Shown here: piece by piece, positions 1 to 8,746 of the stretch
Numbering within the stretch: position 1 is the first letter of the stretch
How the letters are laid out: every line of letters starts with the position of its first letter
Assembly (NCBI GenBank): GCA_035621235.1
Contig: CP141731.1
Location: 1,116,001-1,180,000, forward strand
Direction of reading: 5' to 3'
DNA from: Actinomycetaceae bacterium MB13-C1-2
GTDB lineage: Bacteria > Actinomycetota > Actinomycetes > Actinomycetales > Actinomycetaceae
DNA length: 64,000 nucleotides
The notes under the pieces: model-generated
The model's database searches: none
Seen by the model: only the letters and a program-made list of their open reading frames with translations
Told to the model about the DNA's origin: nothing
Made by a program: the position numbers and the translations under genes

Positions 1-683
1 GTGGAACCGCCGCCCCTGGCCACAACGATCACGTCAACTTCTGGGTGAGCATCTAGTTCTGCGATGGCCTCGCTGACCTGCAGAGCCGAGCTCGGTCCTT
101 GTACCAAGACCTCTCTGACCTCAAATGTTGCCGCCTCCCAGCGGAGTAGTCCGTTGACAATGACATCGTCCTTCGCCTTGGCATCCTTCCCACAGATCAG
201 TCCGATACGCCTTGGAAACATGGGAAGTGGCTTCTTGCGCTCTAAGTCGAACAATCCTTCAGCGGCCAGGTCCTGACGTAACTTCTCTATTTGCGCTAGC
301 AGTGAGCCGAGACCCTGAAGTCTAATCTCATGGACTCTCAGGGTCATTCGTCCGGATCGTTCAAAGAACGAGGGTTTCACTCGTGCAACAACCCGTGCTC
401 CCTCGTCGAAGCCCGGGCCTGCCCCATCCAAGACGCCAGCAAAGGTAGCGGCGTCCATCGAGATGTCCTGGTCAGTGTCACGAAGGGTAAAGAACGACAT
501 TTGGGTCGCGCCGCGGCGCTTGTACTGGACCACCTGGCCCTCGACCCAAGTCTCCGGTGCTCGCTCGACATGGGTCTTTAGCTTCGCTGAGAAGACGCGA
601 AGCGGCCAGGGTTGATCCGCCGAGGTCTCTGCCGCAGTCGCGGGCAGATCCGTACTCGCTGATGTTTCGACTGGTCCGCTCAC
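1..683 (-). CDS. xseA: Exodeoxyribonuclease VII large subunit, N-terminal part (runs off left edge)
   Basis: The reverse strand is open from a GTG at 683 to the window edge and gives 227 codons of XseA. With XseB it forms exonuclease VII, which degrades single-stranded DNA in the cytoplasm. The N-terminal part (about residues 25-125) looks like the OB-fold (WPLRVFSAKLK, then ARVVARVKPSFFERSGRM). The catalytic-domain start follows, with RRIGLICGKDAKAKDDV and then VQGPSSALQV and VDVIVVARGGGS, the most conserved block of the family. Roughly 200 C-terminal residues and any xseB lie outside the window. In mycobacteria xseA is divergent to ispH; here a sugar-transport module separates them. GTG 683 fits the domain start, but an alternative start cannot be excluded. 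Confidence 0.9.
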   Translation of the reverse strand, partial: MSGPVETSASTDLPATAAETSADQPWPLRVFSAKLKTHVERAPETWVEGQVVQYKRRGATQMSFFTLRDTDQDISMDAATFAGVLDGAGPGFDEGARVVARVKPSFFERSGRMTLRVHEIRLQGLGSLLAQIEKLRQDLAAEGLFDLERKKPLPMFPRRIGLICGKDAKAKDDVIVNGLLRWEAATFEVREVLVQGPSSALQVSEAIAELDAHPEVDVIVVARGGGS

Positions 684-738
684 CCCTAAAGTCTTACACG
701 GGCGGCCGACAGTTGGGGTTCACGGGAGAGAGCACACA

Positions 739-1485
739 CTAGTAGCTACCGTGAGTCAGGCCGGTAATGGAGGCAATAATCTCCTCGTACGTTGCATCTG
801 ATGCCCGGAAGTGGCCGTTGATGCGACCGTGCCGCATAACGATTATGCGATCAGCGATAGCGCGCACGTCTGGCAGATTGTGGCTGATAAAGATCACTCC
901 CTTGCCCATGCCGCGGAGGTTTTGGATATGCCCCAGAACCTCCGCGCTCTGAGTTACCGAGAGTGAGGCGGTGGGTTCGTCTAGGACCAGCAAGCGAGGA
1001 CTTGAAACCAGAGTTCTGGCGATAGCGACGCATTGCCTCTGTCCGCCGGACAGTGAAAATAGAAGAGAGTGGGTGTCAGGAATTCGGCCGCCCAGTTGGT
1101 CAACGTAGCTTCTGGCCCGATCGTCCATTTCCTTTTGTGAGAGCAGGCCGTTCGCTCCCGATACTTCGCGGCCGAGGAAGATATTTGAGGTGACGTCCAA
1201 GTTCTCGCAAAGGGCGAGTTCCTGAAACACGGTTGCAATGCCCAGATCAAAAGCCGCTCGCGGTGAGGGAATTGTGACTTCCTCGCCACCAAGAAAGATG
1301 GCCCCGGAGGTCGGTTCGTAGGCTCCGGAGATCATTCGCGCGATGGTGGACTTCCCCGCAGCATTGTCGCCAACAAGGGCAACTATCTCGTGTGCGTTTA
1401 CCTCAAACGACACATCAGAGACGGCTTCCACTGCGCCGAAACTCTTGGACACATGCCTGAGACTGAGAAGTGTTGGTGTGCTCAC
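739..1485 (-). CDS. Sugar ABC transporter ATP-binding protein, single-domain (FrcA-like)
   Basis: A 248-residue cytoplasmic ABC ATPase of the carbohydrate-importer class. Walker A is GDNAAGKST (residues 39-47), the signature is LSGGQRQCVAIART and Walker B is LLVLDEPTASL. The family normally powers ribose- or fructose-type importers. It starts with GTG overlapping the stop of the ROK gene (GTGA), so the two are co-transcribed and probably translationally coupled. No permease or binding-protein gene follows it; xseA comes next after 55 bp. The divergent operon has its own dual ATPase. It may be an alternative ATPase for that permease or the remainder of a lost transporter; the sequence does not decide. 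Confidence 0.85.
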   Translation of the reverse strand: MSTPTLLSLRHVSKSFGAVEAVSDVSFEVNAHEIVALVGDNAAGKSTIARMISGAYEPTSGAIFLGGEEVTIPSPRAAFDLGIATVFQELALCENLDVTSNIFLGREVSGANGLLSQKEMDDRARSYVDQLGGRIPDTHSLLFSLSGGQRQCVAIARTLVSSPRLLVLDEPTASLSVTQSAEVLGHIQNLRGMGKGVIFISHNLPDVRAIADRIIVMRHGRINGHFRASDATYEEIIASITGLTHGSY

Positions 1486-2690
1486 TTGCCGACTCCGATC
1501 ACTACATCGCTAAGAGCGGCTTCGTTGCCGCCCGTGGGCATTGCGCTGGTTTCTACCACTTGACGTGCGAGGATCAGGGCGCCGTACAGTTCGGCGTCCG
1601 CACCAAGTGTGCTCGCTTCCACCCCAACGGCTCCCATCAAAATGGGTCGGTTGGTAAGAGCCTCGCGGATTGGCGCGATCAGCGTCTCTCCGGTTGCGGC
1701 GAGCTCGCCCCCCACGATCACTTTCGTTGCTGGTATCACCACGGCAGTGTCGGCGACGACCTTACCGATCTTGGCACCAGCGTCACTGATTACCTGGCGA
1801 CAACCCACGTCTCCCTCTTCCGCGAGAGAGATCAGGTCCGCCAAAGTAAGTTCGCCTCGGCTGAGGCGGAGAGATTCCGTGAGAACGGCGGCACCGACAA
1901 CGGTGTTTAGGCATCCTCGACCGCCACACTGGCAGATCAGTCCACCCGGATCGACCTGTATATGTCCGATCTCCCCTGCTATGCCGCGGATTCCACGGTA
2001 GATATCGCCGTCTATAGTTATGCCCGCGCCCGTATTGAACGAGGCGCGGACGAAGATGCCAGCCGGTACCCCACGAAGTCCGCCGATTCGCGCTTCGGCC
2101 AGTGCGGCGGCATTGGCATCATTCTCGACTGAAACGGGACGATTGAGCCGACTCGACAGGACCTCGTCAACTCGAGTATCTTCCCAACCCGGCAGAATTC
2201 CGGGAATGGGTGGCATGCCAGTTTCGGGATCGATTGGCTCAGGTATGGCAACGCCAACTGCAAGAAGCTCATCGGGGGTAGCGCCCATCCTTTCGACAAG
2301 CTCAGCGGTCATGAGCGCGACTCGGTCCAGCGTGGTGTCGGCTCGGTGGCTGATTGGAAGGGGGAGGGCGATTCGCTCCTCAATCTTCAGCGCCAAATCA
2401 GAAATGGCAACGGTAGCGCCACGTGTTCCAACGTGAATTCCCGCCAGTAATCCGCTGGGCCGTACTAGGGAAACGAGGGATGCGCGGCGACCGGAACGAA
2501 CCGTATTCTCGACCTGCAGGATGCCATCGGCCGCCAGGCGCTTAACAATGTTTGAAATCGAGGCGGCAGATAGACCCGTTGCCGCAGCGAGTTCTACCTG
2601 AGTTATGCGTCCGTATTTTTTTACGGTCTCGGCAACACGGACCGCATTGGCTTCACGAAGTGAAGTCTGAGATCCGGGGCCAACGCTCAT
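1482..2690 (-). CDS. ROK-family transcriptional regulator
   Basis: A 402-residue repressor-type ROK protein. The N-terminal winged helix-turn-helix covers about residues 15-75 (VELAAATGLSAASISNIVKR). It is followed by a sugar-kinase-like ROK domain with VENDANAAALAEA and the zinc-binding pattern CQCGGRGCL. In the last motif the Glu usually found after GCL is Asn here. ATG 2690 is chosen because it gives the normal family length and the reading frame upstream carries no conserved sequence. It is divergent from the sugar ABC operon at 2980 and overlaps the ATPase gene downstream, so it most likely senses the imported sugar and controls both units. NagC/XylR-type regulators behave this way; the ligand is unknown. 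Confidence 0.88.
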   Translation of the reverse strand: MSVGPGSQTSLREANAVRVAETVKKYGRITQVELAAATGLSAASISNIVKRLAADGILQVENTVRSGRRASLVSLVRPSGLLAGIHVGTRGATVAISDLALKIEERIALPLPISHRADTTLDRVALMTAELVERMGATPDELLAVGVAIPEPIDPETGMPPIPGILPGWEDTRVDEVLSSRLNRPVSVENDANAAALAEARIGGLRGVPAGIFVRASFNTGAGITIDGDIYRGIRGIAGEIGHIQVDPGGLICQCGGRGCLNTVVGAAVLTESLRLSRGELTLADLISLAEEGDVGCRQVISDAGAKIGKVVADTAVVIPATKVIVGGELAATGETLIAPIREALTNRPILMGAVGVEASTLGADAELYGALILARQVVETSAMPTGGNEAALSDVVIGVGK

Positions 2691-2979
2691 AAAGTCAAGT
2701 CTAACGAACACTTTGCCAAGGGCGGCTGAGTCGGGTGACCGCCGATGTATAGCACCGCCCGCATGGTTGGTTAGTTTTGGCTGTATTACGGGGAAGTTCG
2801 TCGGTCTATGCCCGGTAGAAGTCGCGCTACTAACGCGACACCTCGGCCCCCGAATTGTCACAAATATGTAACAGATCGGCATCTTCTTGACTTCAAGAGA
2901 TGAAGGCATGAAGGATCGGGCCTATTCTTTTCGTCAGGACGCTTCGTCCTACCCACTCAAAGAGGCGCTGGAGGATTTT
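2691..2979. promoter_or_regulatory. Divergent promoter region with candidate ROK operator
   Basis: The 289-bp region between the ROK gene and the sugar operon contains two related 12-mers in opposite orientation: AAGTCTAACGAA (2697-2708) and TTGGTTAGTTTT (2767-2778). Reverse-complementing the first gives TTCGTTAGACTT, which matches the second at 9 of 12 positions. Half-sites rich in TTAG and TTT are typical of NagC/XylR-like ROK operators. The first copy sits immediately upstream of the regulator start, so autoregulation is plausible. A small palindrome CTTGA-CT-TCAAG lies at about 2886-2897. No convincing -35/-10 pair could be assigned. Confidence 0.35.
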
Positions 2980-4551
2980 ATGGCAGAGCAGCCGCCCCCA
3001 ATCTTGGAGATGCGCAATATCGTCAAGGAGTTTCCTGGCGTGCGTGCTCTCGATGACGTCACCATGACGGTTCGTAAGGGCGATATCCACTCCATTTGTG
3101 GAGAAAACGGTGCTGGCAAGTCGACCCTGATGAAGGTTTTGTCGGGAGTATGGCCCGCTGGTACCTATACGGGCGAGATCTTCTTCGATGGGGAACTGGT
3201 CGAGTTCTCAAACATTAAGGCTTCTGAGAAGGCCGGTATCGTTATCATCCACCAGGAACTCGCCCTCATTCCTGAACTGTCGATCACCGAGAACGTGTTC
3301 CTGGGTTCCGAAACAGTGAAGCATGGGCTGATTGACTGGGATGAGCAACGTCGGATTACCAAGGACTTGCTCGCCCGCGTCGGCCTAGATATCGATCCAA
3401 GCACCCAGATCAAGAACTTGGGCGTCGGGCAACAGCAGATGGTCGAGATCGCAAAGGCACTCTCAAAGGACGTGAAACTCCTGATCTTTGACGAGCCCAC
3501 ATCTGCCTTGAATGAAGAGGACTCAGCTAACCTCCTCGACCTAATGCGTGGCCTGAAGGGCAAGGGCATTACGTGCATCATGATTTCTCACAAGCTGAAC
3601 GAAATCGCGGCGATCTCCGATGCGGTGACAGTCATTCGTGACGGACGCACGGTTGAGACGTATGACGTTGTCGCGGGCCAGGTTGACGAGGACAGGATCA
3701 TCCGGTCGATGGTTGGTCGTTCACTCGACAACCGGTATCCGGATCACGAATCCAATCCGGGCGATGTTCTGCTCGAAGTGAAGAACTGGAGCGTTGAGCA
3801 CGCAACGATCCCGGATCGCCTGGCGGTGAATGATGCTTCGTTCTCCGTTCGCAAGGGCGAAGTTGTCGGATTCGCTGGACTTATGGGTGCTGGACGCACG
3901 GAGCTGGCACGCTCGCTGTTCGGTAGAACATACGGCACCTACCTAGGCGGTGAGATCTTTATGAATGGTAAGGAGCAGTCGCTCACCACTGTTCAGAAGG
4001 CGATTGATGCAGGCATGGCATACGTGCCCGAGGACCGTAAGACGCTCGGTCTGAACCTGCTTGACTCTGTCGAACGGACGATCGTCAGCGCTAACCTGGG
4101 CGGTATTGTCCACCGCGCGCTACTTGACTTGGATGAGGAAACGGCGGTCGCCAACAAGTACCGCGAAGAACTTCTCATCAAAGTTCCCTCCGTGAAGGAT
4201 GGCGTCACCACCCTGTCGGGCGGCAACCAGCAGAAGGTGGTTGTTGGCAAGTGGCTGTACCCCGACCCGGAGGTTCTGCTTATGGACGAGCCGACGCGCG
4301 GGATCGACGTCGGCGCAAAGTACGAGATCTACCGTCTTATTTTCAAACTGGCGGACGAGGGACGAGGCGTCGTTGTCATCTCCTCTGAGCTGCCGGAACT
4401 TCTGGGAATCACGGACCGGATCTACACGATCTGTGAGGGTCGCATCACCGGTGTAGTGAATACCAAAGACACCAACCAAGAAGAGCTCATGCGCCTGATG
4501 ACGCTGTCTTCTAGTACCAGCAACCAGGCCGCTCCCGCGAGCGCGGCGTAA
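2980..4551 (+). CDS. mmsA: Multiple monosaccharide ABC transporter, dual ATP-binding protein
   Basis: A 523-residue protein with two tandem ABC domains, as in ribose/galactose/multiple-sugar importers (MmsA/GguA). The first domain has GENGAGKST (residues 41-49), a degenerate signature LGVGQQQM and Walker B LLIFDEPTSAL. The second has a degenerate Walker A (GLMGAGRTE), LSGGNQQKVVVGKWL and LLMDEPTRGID. This asymmetry is normal for the family. ATG 2980 is preceded by GGAGG at a good distance, and the extra in-frame codons from 2887 show no family similarity. It is the first gene of the operon, 25 bp before the permease. Confidence 0.92.
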   Translation: MAEQPPPILEMRNIVKEFPGVRALDDVTMTVRKGDIHSICGENGAGKSTLMKVLSGVWPAGTYTGEIFFDGELVEFSNIKASEKAGIVIIHQELALIPELSITENVFLGSETVKHGLIDWDEQRRITKDLLARVGLDIDPSTQIKNLGVGQQQMVEIAKALSKDVKLLIFDEPTSALNEEDSANLLDLMRGLKGKGITCIMISHKLNEIAAISDAVTVIRDGRTVETYDVVAGQVDEDRIIRSMVGRSLDNRYPDHESNPGDVLLEVKNWSVEHATIPDRLAVNDASFSVRKGEVVGFAGLMGAGRTELARSLFGRTYGTYLGGEIFMNGKEQSLTTVQKAIDAGMAYVPEDRKTLGLNLLDSVERTIVSANLGGIVHRALLDLDEETAVANKYREELLIKVPSVKDGVTTLSGGNQQKVVVGKWLYPDPEVLLMDEPTRGIDVGAKYEIYRLIFKLADEGRGVVVISSELPELLGITDRIYTICEGRITGVVNTKDTNQEELMRLMTLSSSTSNQAAPASAA

Positions 4552-4576
4552 TGACCGAGAGGACAGGATCAAGCAG

Positions 4577-5881
4577 ATGAAACGATTGAAGGAGCTGGCG
4601 GGAGGAAGCCTCCAGCAGTACACGATGATCCTCGCACTGGTGGTGCTAGTGCTGATTTTCCAGATCATCTCGGGTGGGCGGATGCTAACGCCCTCGAACT
4701 TCCAGAACCTGATCTCAGGCAACGCTTACGTGCTGGTGCTGGCGATAGGTATGGTCATGGTTATCGTCATCGGCCAGATCGACCTGTCGGTTGGGTCGGT
4801 GGCTGGACTAGTCGGAATGGTTGTCGCTCTTAGTATTCAACAACTTGGTATCCCCTGGTGGGTCGGACTCCTGATCGGCCTAGCCACGGGTATCGCGATC
4901 GGTGCATGGCAGGGTTTCTGGTTGGCCGAAATGGGAATCCCTGGCTTCATCACCACGCTGGCGGGCTTGCTGATGTTCCGTGGTGTCATTATCTGGATCT
5001 CCGGCTCGATTTCCGTTCCCGTTCCCCGCGAGTTCGCTGTTCTCGGTGCGGGATACCTTCCCGAATGGGGCCCCGACACGGGCCTCAACAACTCGACGCT
5101 GCTTCTGGGGGTCATTGGAATCGCCCTATTCGTGTGGATGCAGTTCAGTAAGCGCGCCAAGATGGTGAAGCGTGGTGAAGCGGCTCCCATGTGGGTTCCC
5201 GTTACCCGTTCGATTCTGATCGCACTGATCATCGGCTATCTGACGTGGCTCTTCGGCTCCGGCCGTCCTGGAACCTCGTTCCCGATCCCAGGTCTGATTC
5301 TTCTGGCGCTCGTGATTATCTACCACATCGTTACTCAGCGGACCACGTTTGGTCGGCACATCTATGCAGTCGGTGGCAACCGTGCGGCCGCAGCGCTCTC
5401 CGGTGTCAACACCAAGCGCACCTACTTCTTGGTAATGATGAATATGTCGTTCCTCGCCGCGATTGCGGGCATCCTCTTCGTTGGACGCGCTACCTCCGCG
5501 GGGCCGAGCGACGGAAACATGTGGGAGCTTGACGCCATCGCCGCTGTGTTCATTGGTGGTGCCGCTGTCTCCGGTGGTATCGGCACTGTCATGGGGTCGA
5601 TGGTCGGTGGCCTGGTCATGGCGACTCTGAACAACGGCCTGATGCTAATGGGCGTTGGACAAGATAAGACGGCCGTCATCAAGGGCCTCGTTCTACTCGC
5701 CGCTGTTGCTTTCGATGTCTATAACAAGCGGCAGGGCAAGCCTTCCATAATCGGAAAGCTGTCCTCTGGGATGAAGAGTAAGGACGAGAAGAATGTGGAG
5801 GAGGTAGCAGCCCCGCCAGCTGACGCTGGTCCCGAAACCGACGCGAGCACGGAGCCGAACGCTCCTATTCCCGTCGAGTAG
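4577..5881 (+). CDS. mmsB: Multiple monosaccharide ABC transporter permease
   Basis: A 434-residue polytopic membrane protein of the branched-chain/ribose-type permease family (GguB/XylH-like). Hydrophobic segments span most of residues 15-390, including the conserved stretch IGQIDLSVGSVAGL and the C-terminal GGAAVSGGIGTVMGSMVGG. The larger size compared with RbsC (about 320) is typical of the xylose/multiple-sugar subgroup. The last 45 residues are hydrophilic and acidic (many E, D, A, P) and probably cytoplasmic. It is paired with the dual ATPase upstream and the binding lipoprotein 69 bp downstream. Confidence 0.9.
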   Translation: MKRLKELAGGSLQQYTMILALVVLVLIFQIISGGRMLTPSNFQNLISGNAYVLVLAIGMVMVIVIGQIDLSVGSVAGLVGMVVALSIQQLGIPWWVGLLIGLATGIAIGAWQGFWLAEMGIPGFITTLAGLLMFRGVIIWISGSISVPVPREFAVLGAGYLPEWGPDTGLNNSTLLLGVIGIALFVWMQFSKRAKMVKRGEAAPMWVPVTRSILIALIIGYLTWLFGSGRPGTSFPIPGLILLALVIIYHIVTQRTTFGRHIYAVGGNRAAAALSGVNTKRTYFLVMMNMSFLAAIAGILFVGRATSAGPSDGNMWELDAIAAVFIGGAAVSGGIGTVMGSMVGGLVMATLNNGLMLMGVGQDKTAVIKGLVLLAAVAFDVYNKRQGKPSIIGKLSSGMKSKDEKNVEEVAAPPADAGPETDASTEPNAPIPVE

Positions 5882-5950
5882 TCCATTCAAATCCACTCAA
5901 AACGTACAGAGAAAGAGCCGGGATATTCCCGGAACCACGAAAGGAAAACA

Positions 5951-7108
5951 ATGAAACGACGCATTGCAGGTTTCGTTGCAATAGCAGCGGCGGCATCGCT
6001 GTCCCTGGCGGGCTGTGGCTCGGGTCGCGACAGTAGCACCACTGACGAGAGCAACGCTCCCGAAAGCGGAGCAGCCGAGGAAGTAACTGACGAGGGTGCC
6101 ACCGGAGACCAAGAGGGCTTCCCGGCAGACTCCACCGTTGGCGTTGCTCTGCCTTGGCTCGGCACCCAGAACTGGAAAGATGCTGAGACTGAGTTCAAGG
6201 CGCAGCTGGCAGACGCGGGCTTCAAGCCGGTTGTCCAGGCAGCTGACAACAAGGTTCCTCAGCAGCAACAGCAGATCGAGTCGATGATCGAGCAGGGCGC
6301 GAAGGTTATCGTTGCCGGTCCGATCGACGGCACCCAACTTGGCACCGCGCTTGAGAACGCTAAGGCCGAGGGTATCTTGGTCCTGGGCTTCGACCGCATG
6401 ATCGAGAACACCGAGGCAGTAGACGGCGTTGTACAGTTCGGTTCGATCAAGACCGGTGAGCTTCAAGGACAGGCGCTTCTTGACGGCCTAGCCGCAGAAA
6501 AGGGCTCCGGTCCGTACAACATTGAGCTGTTTGCTGGCGGCCCGGCCGACCCGAACGCCCAACTGTTCTTCGACGGTGCCATGAGCGTTCTACAACCGAA
6601 GATCGATGACGGCACCCTGGTGGTCGTCTCCGGTCAGACGGACTTCACTCAAGCCGCGACCCAGGACTGGGACAACGGCAAGGCTCAGACCCGCATGGAC
6701 TCCCTGCTCGCCGGTAACTACGCGGACAAGGAAATCCAGGGTGTTCTGTCCCCGAACGATGGCATCGCTCGCGCGATCATCACCTCGACGGAGCAGGCTG
6801 GTCAGCCTCTTCCTGTCGTGTCTGGTCTTGACGCTGAGAATGAGTCGCTGGCGTGGATCGCACAGGGCAAGCAGTACTCGACGGTTGCAAAGCCCTCGAA
6901 GGACCTGGTTGCTGAGACCATGCGCATCATCCAAGCGGTTCAGTCGGGTGCGGGACTTCCCGAGCCAACAGTTATGGCTGACAACGGTGTGAAGGAAGTT
7001 GGAGTTTACGAACTCGAGCCGGTTGTTGTGACCAAGGCTAACCTCAAAGAGGTCTTCGCGAACGATGAGAACGCGATGAAGATTATCGAAGAGAACTGGG
7101 TTGACTAA
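5951..7108 (+). CDS. chvE: Sugar-binding lipoprotein (ChvE-type)
   Basis: A 385-residue substrate-binding protein of the periplasmic-binding-protein 4 fold. The signal peptide ends in the lipobox LSLAGC, with Cys22 as the lipidation site. A Ser/Glu/Asp-rich linker follows (about residues 24-58), then the binding domain, with DNKVPQQQQQIESMIEQGAK, the family's hallmark early helix, and SGLDAENESLAW. The Shine-Dalgarno sequence is AAAGGAAAACA before ATG 5951. It is the last gene of the sugar operon and is followed by a hairpin. ChvE proteins bind several monosaccharides (glucose, galactose, xylose, arabinose); the exact ligand cannot be read from the sequence. Confidence 0.9.
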   Translation: MKRRIAGFVAIAAAASLSLAGCGSGRDSSTTDESNAPESGAAEEVTDEGATGDQEGFPADSTVGVALPWLGTQNWKDAETEFKAQLADAGFKPVVQAADNKVPQQQQQIESMIEQGAKVIVAGPIDGTQLGTALENAKAEGILVLGFDRMIENTEAVDGVVQFGSIKTGELQGQALLDGLAAEKGSGPYNIELFAGGPADPNAQLFFDGAMSVLQPKIDDGTLVVVSGQTDFTQAATQDWDNGKAQTRMDSLLAGNYADKEIQGVLSPNDGIARAIITSTEQAGQPLPVVSGLDAENESLAWIAQGKQYSTVAKPSKDLVAETMRIIQAVQSGAGLPEPTVMADNGVKEVGVYELEPVVVTKANLKEVFANDENAMKIIEENWVD

Positions 7109-7146
7109 ATTCGACTAACTGGTCGAACCAAGTAGTTTCTTTGCAG

Positions 7147-7180
7147 AGGGCGGGAATCTCGGAGACGGGGTTCCCGCCCT
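7147..7180 (+). terminator. Hairpin terminator after the sugar ABC operon
   Basis: A perfect 10-bp stem, AGGGCGGGAA (7147-7156) with TTCCCGCCCT (7171-7180), has a 14-nt loop and begins 38 bp after the stop of the binding-protein gene. There is no long T-run, only TGGTTATG, as is common in actinobacterial terminators. Confidence 0.7.
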
Positions 7181-7408
7181 TGGTTATGTCCGCAACCAGT
7201 CCACTCGGCCTACGAACCCCGGTTACCAACATTTCGGGTGATTGACCTTGGGATGAGGTTCTCCTCGACTGACCTGGCGGCGCGTAGCTGATGCTGTCCC
7301 ATCCAGTCTCTGAACTGGAGCTCGGGCCGAAGTGGTCACAGTGCATCGCACCCCGATCGACTACCTTCGGCGTGGCCCACGTCTCTGGGGTGGCCGCGCT
7401 CTACCCGA

Positions 7409-7414
7409 TAGATT
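7409..7414 (+). promoter_or_regulatory. -10 element of ispH, leaderless configuration
   Basis: TAGATT lies 6 nt before ATG 7421 and there is no Shine-Dalgarno sequence. This spacing places the transcription start at or next to the A of ATG. The -35 region is not recognisable. Confidence 0.45.
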
Positions 7415-7420
7415 AGAGAT

Positions 7421-8464
7421 ATGACATCCGCTCCTGCCCCCGTCGCCGCCGAAAGCGAGACGACGGAGAACCGCATCCTTCTTGCCGCCCCGCGCGGTTA
7501 CTGTGCCGGGGTGGACCGCGCGGTGGAAGTCGTGGAGCGGGCCCTCGAACTCGAGGGTGCCCCCGTGTACGTACGCAAGGAAATCGTTCACAACAAGTAC
7601 GTTGTCGAAACGCTCACTAAGCGCGGGGCGGTGTTTGTAGACGAGGTCGATCAGATTCCCGAGGGAGAGACAGTTGTCTTCTCCGCCCACGGAATTTCTC
7701 CCCAGGTGCGCAGTGATGCGGATGCACGTTCCCTCAGGGCAATTGATGCCACCTGTCCGCTGGTAACTAAGGTCCATCGCGAGGCCGTCCGGTTTGCGAA
7801 GGATGACTACGACATCATTTTGGTCGGCCACACAGGACATGAGGAGGTCGAAGGTACCTTCGGGGAGGCGCCTGAACACATTCAGATCGTTGGCACTCCA
7901 GACGAGGTTGATAGCGTCGAGGTTCGCGATCCTTCCCGCGTCGTCTGGATTTCGCAGACCACTCTTTCCGTGGATGAGACCATGGAGACGGTCCGCAGAC
8001 TGCGCGAGAAGTTTCCTCTGCTGGAGGACCCGCCCTCGGACGACATTTGTTACGCGACGCAGAATCGACAGGAGTCCGTCAAAGCGATGGCACCGCGCTG
8101 TGACGTGGTGATTGTGGTGGGTTCGGCGAACTCCTCGAACTCCGTCCGTTTGGTCGAGGTGGCCGAGGAGGCCGGGGCGAAAGCCGCCTACCGCGTTGAT
8201 GGCGCTCACGAACTTGATCCAACCTGGTTCGAGGAAGCGCACACGGTAGGCATCACCTCGGGTGCGTCGGTTCCCGAGATCCTGGTTCGAGACGTTATTG
8301 AGTGGCTGCAAGAACGAGGAATGGGTGAGGTCGAGGAAGTTCGCACCCAAGTTGAGACCATCACTTTCGCTCTTCCGCGTAACCTGAAGAACGACCTGCA
8401 GAGTCGCGGCTTGTTGCCGTTACATGTGAAGGGCCGCCCGCGCCCCGCAGGCCACACCTCGTAG
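7421..8464 (+). CDS. ispH: 4-hydroxy-3-methylbut-2-enyl diphosphate reductase
   Basis: A 347-residue IspH (LytB), the last enzyme of the MEP pathway. It reduces HMBPP to IPP and DMAPP with a 4Fe-4S cluster in the cytoplasm. The three cluster cysteines are present: [12 protein letters not shown] (Cys28), IDATCPLV and [10 protein letters not shown]. The substrate-binding motifs VFSAHGISP and GHTGHEEV are intact. The length is normal; the first 18 residues are a variable tail. The neighbouring order xseA (minus) / ispH (plus) resembles that in mycobacteria, apart from the sugar module between them. Confidence 0.95.
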   Translation: MTSAPAPVAAESETTENRILLAAPRGYCAGVDRAVEVVERALELEGAPVYVRKEIVHNKYVVETLTKRGAVFVDEVDQIPEGETVVFSAHGISPQVRSDADARSLRAIDATCPLVTKVHREAVRFAKDDYDIILVGHTGHEEVEGTFGEAPEHIQIVGTPDEVDSVEVRDPSRVVWISQTTLSVDETMETVRRLREKFPLLEDPPSDDICYATQNRQESVKAMAPRCDVVIVVGSANSSNSVRLVEVAEEAGAKAAYRVDGAHELDPTWFEEAHTVGITSGASVPEILVRDVIEWLQERGMGEVEEVRTQVETITFALPRNLKNDLQSRGLLPLHVKGRPRPAGHTS

Positions 8465-8599
8465 CAGGGATGATTGTGCCTGCTCGGGCTGGTCAGTCGA
8501 GCCTCGGAATGCTGCTCCGCAGGTGGTTCAACCGTGTGGATGGGATGTCCTCGTCCAACCTGTTCTGTCGGTGCAGGGACGATTGCGTCTGCTTGGGCT
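8464..8599 (+). repeat. Two diverged 27-bp direct repeats between ispH and ychF
   Basis: The stretch beginning GCAGGGATGATTGTG (8464-8490) recurs as GCAGGGACGATTGCG (8573-8599), identical at 23 of 27 positions and 109 bp apart. All four differences are C/T transitions. The region between ispH and ychF (8465-8746) shows no gene. The function is unknown; it may be a local duplication. Confidence 0.45.
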
Positions 8600-8733
8600 C
8601 GTTGAGTTCTTGAGTGGGACTCCGCATGTCACCTGCATTGCGTGTGCGGTCGTGTTCGTGCTCCCGGTTGCGCTTTCTGTGTGAGGGTGGCGGTTCTCTC
8701 CTCATCCCTACTATTTCGATAGTTATGCCCAAC

Positions 8734-8739
8734 TAGACT
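8734..8739 (+). promoter_or_regulatory. -10 element of ychF, leaderless configuration
   Basis: TAGACT is 7 nt upstream of the GTG at 8747, and there is no Shine-Dalgarno sequence. This supports the GTG as both transcription and translation start. Confidence 0.45.
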
Positions 8740-8746
8740 TGACAAC

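Larger units (their letters stand above)
7109..7420. other. Intergenic region between sugar operon and ispH
   Basis: It contains the terminator hairpin (7147-7180) and, at its right end, the ispH promoter. No open reading frame with family similarity, tRNA or repeat shared with the rest of the window was seen in the middle part (7181-7400). Confidence 0.6.

Noticed and set aside
330-581. Plus-strand reading frames in the first 700 bp
   Set aside because: They are antisense shadows of xseA, whose protein sequence is unmistakable on the minus strand.
2887-2979. Longer start for the dual sugar ATPase
   Set aside because: The extra 31 residues have no counterpart in the family, while ATG 2980 has GGAGG at the right distance.
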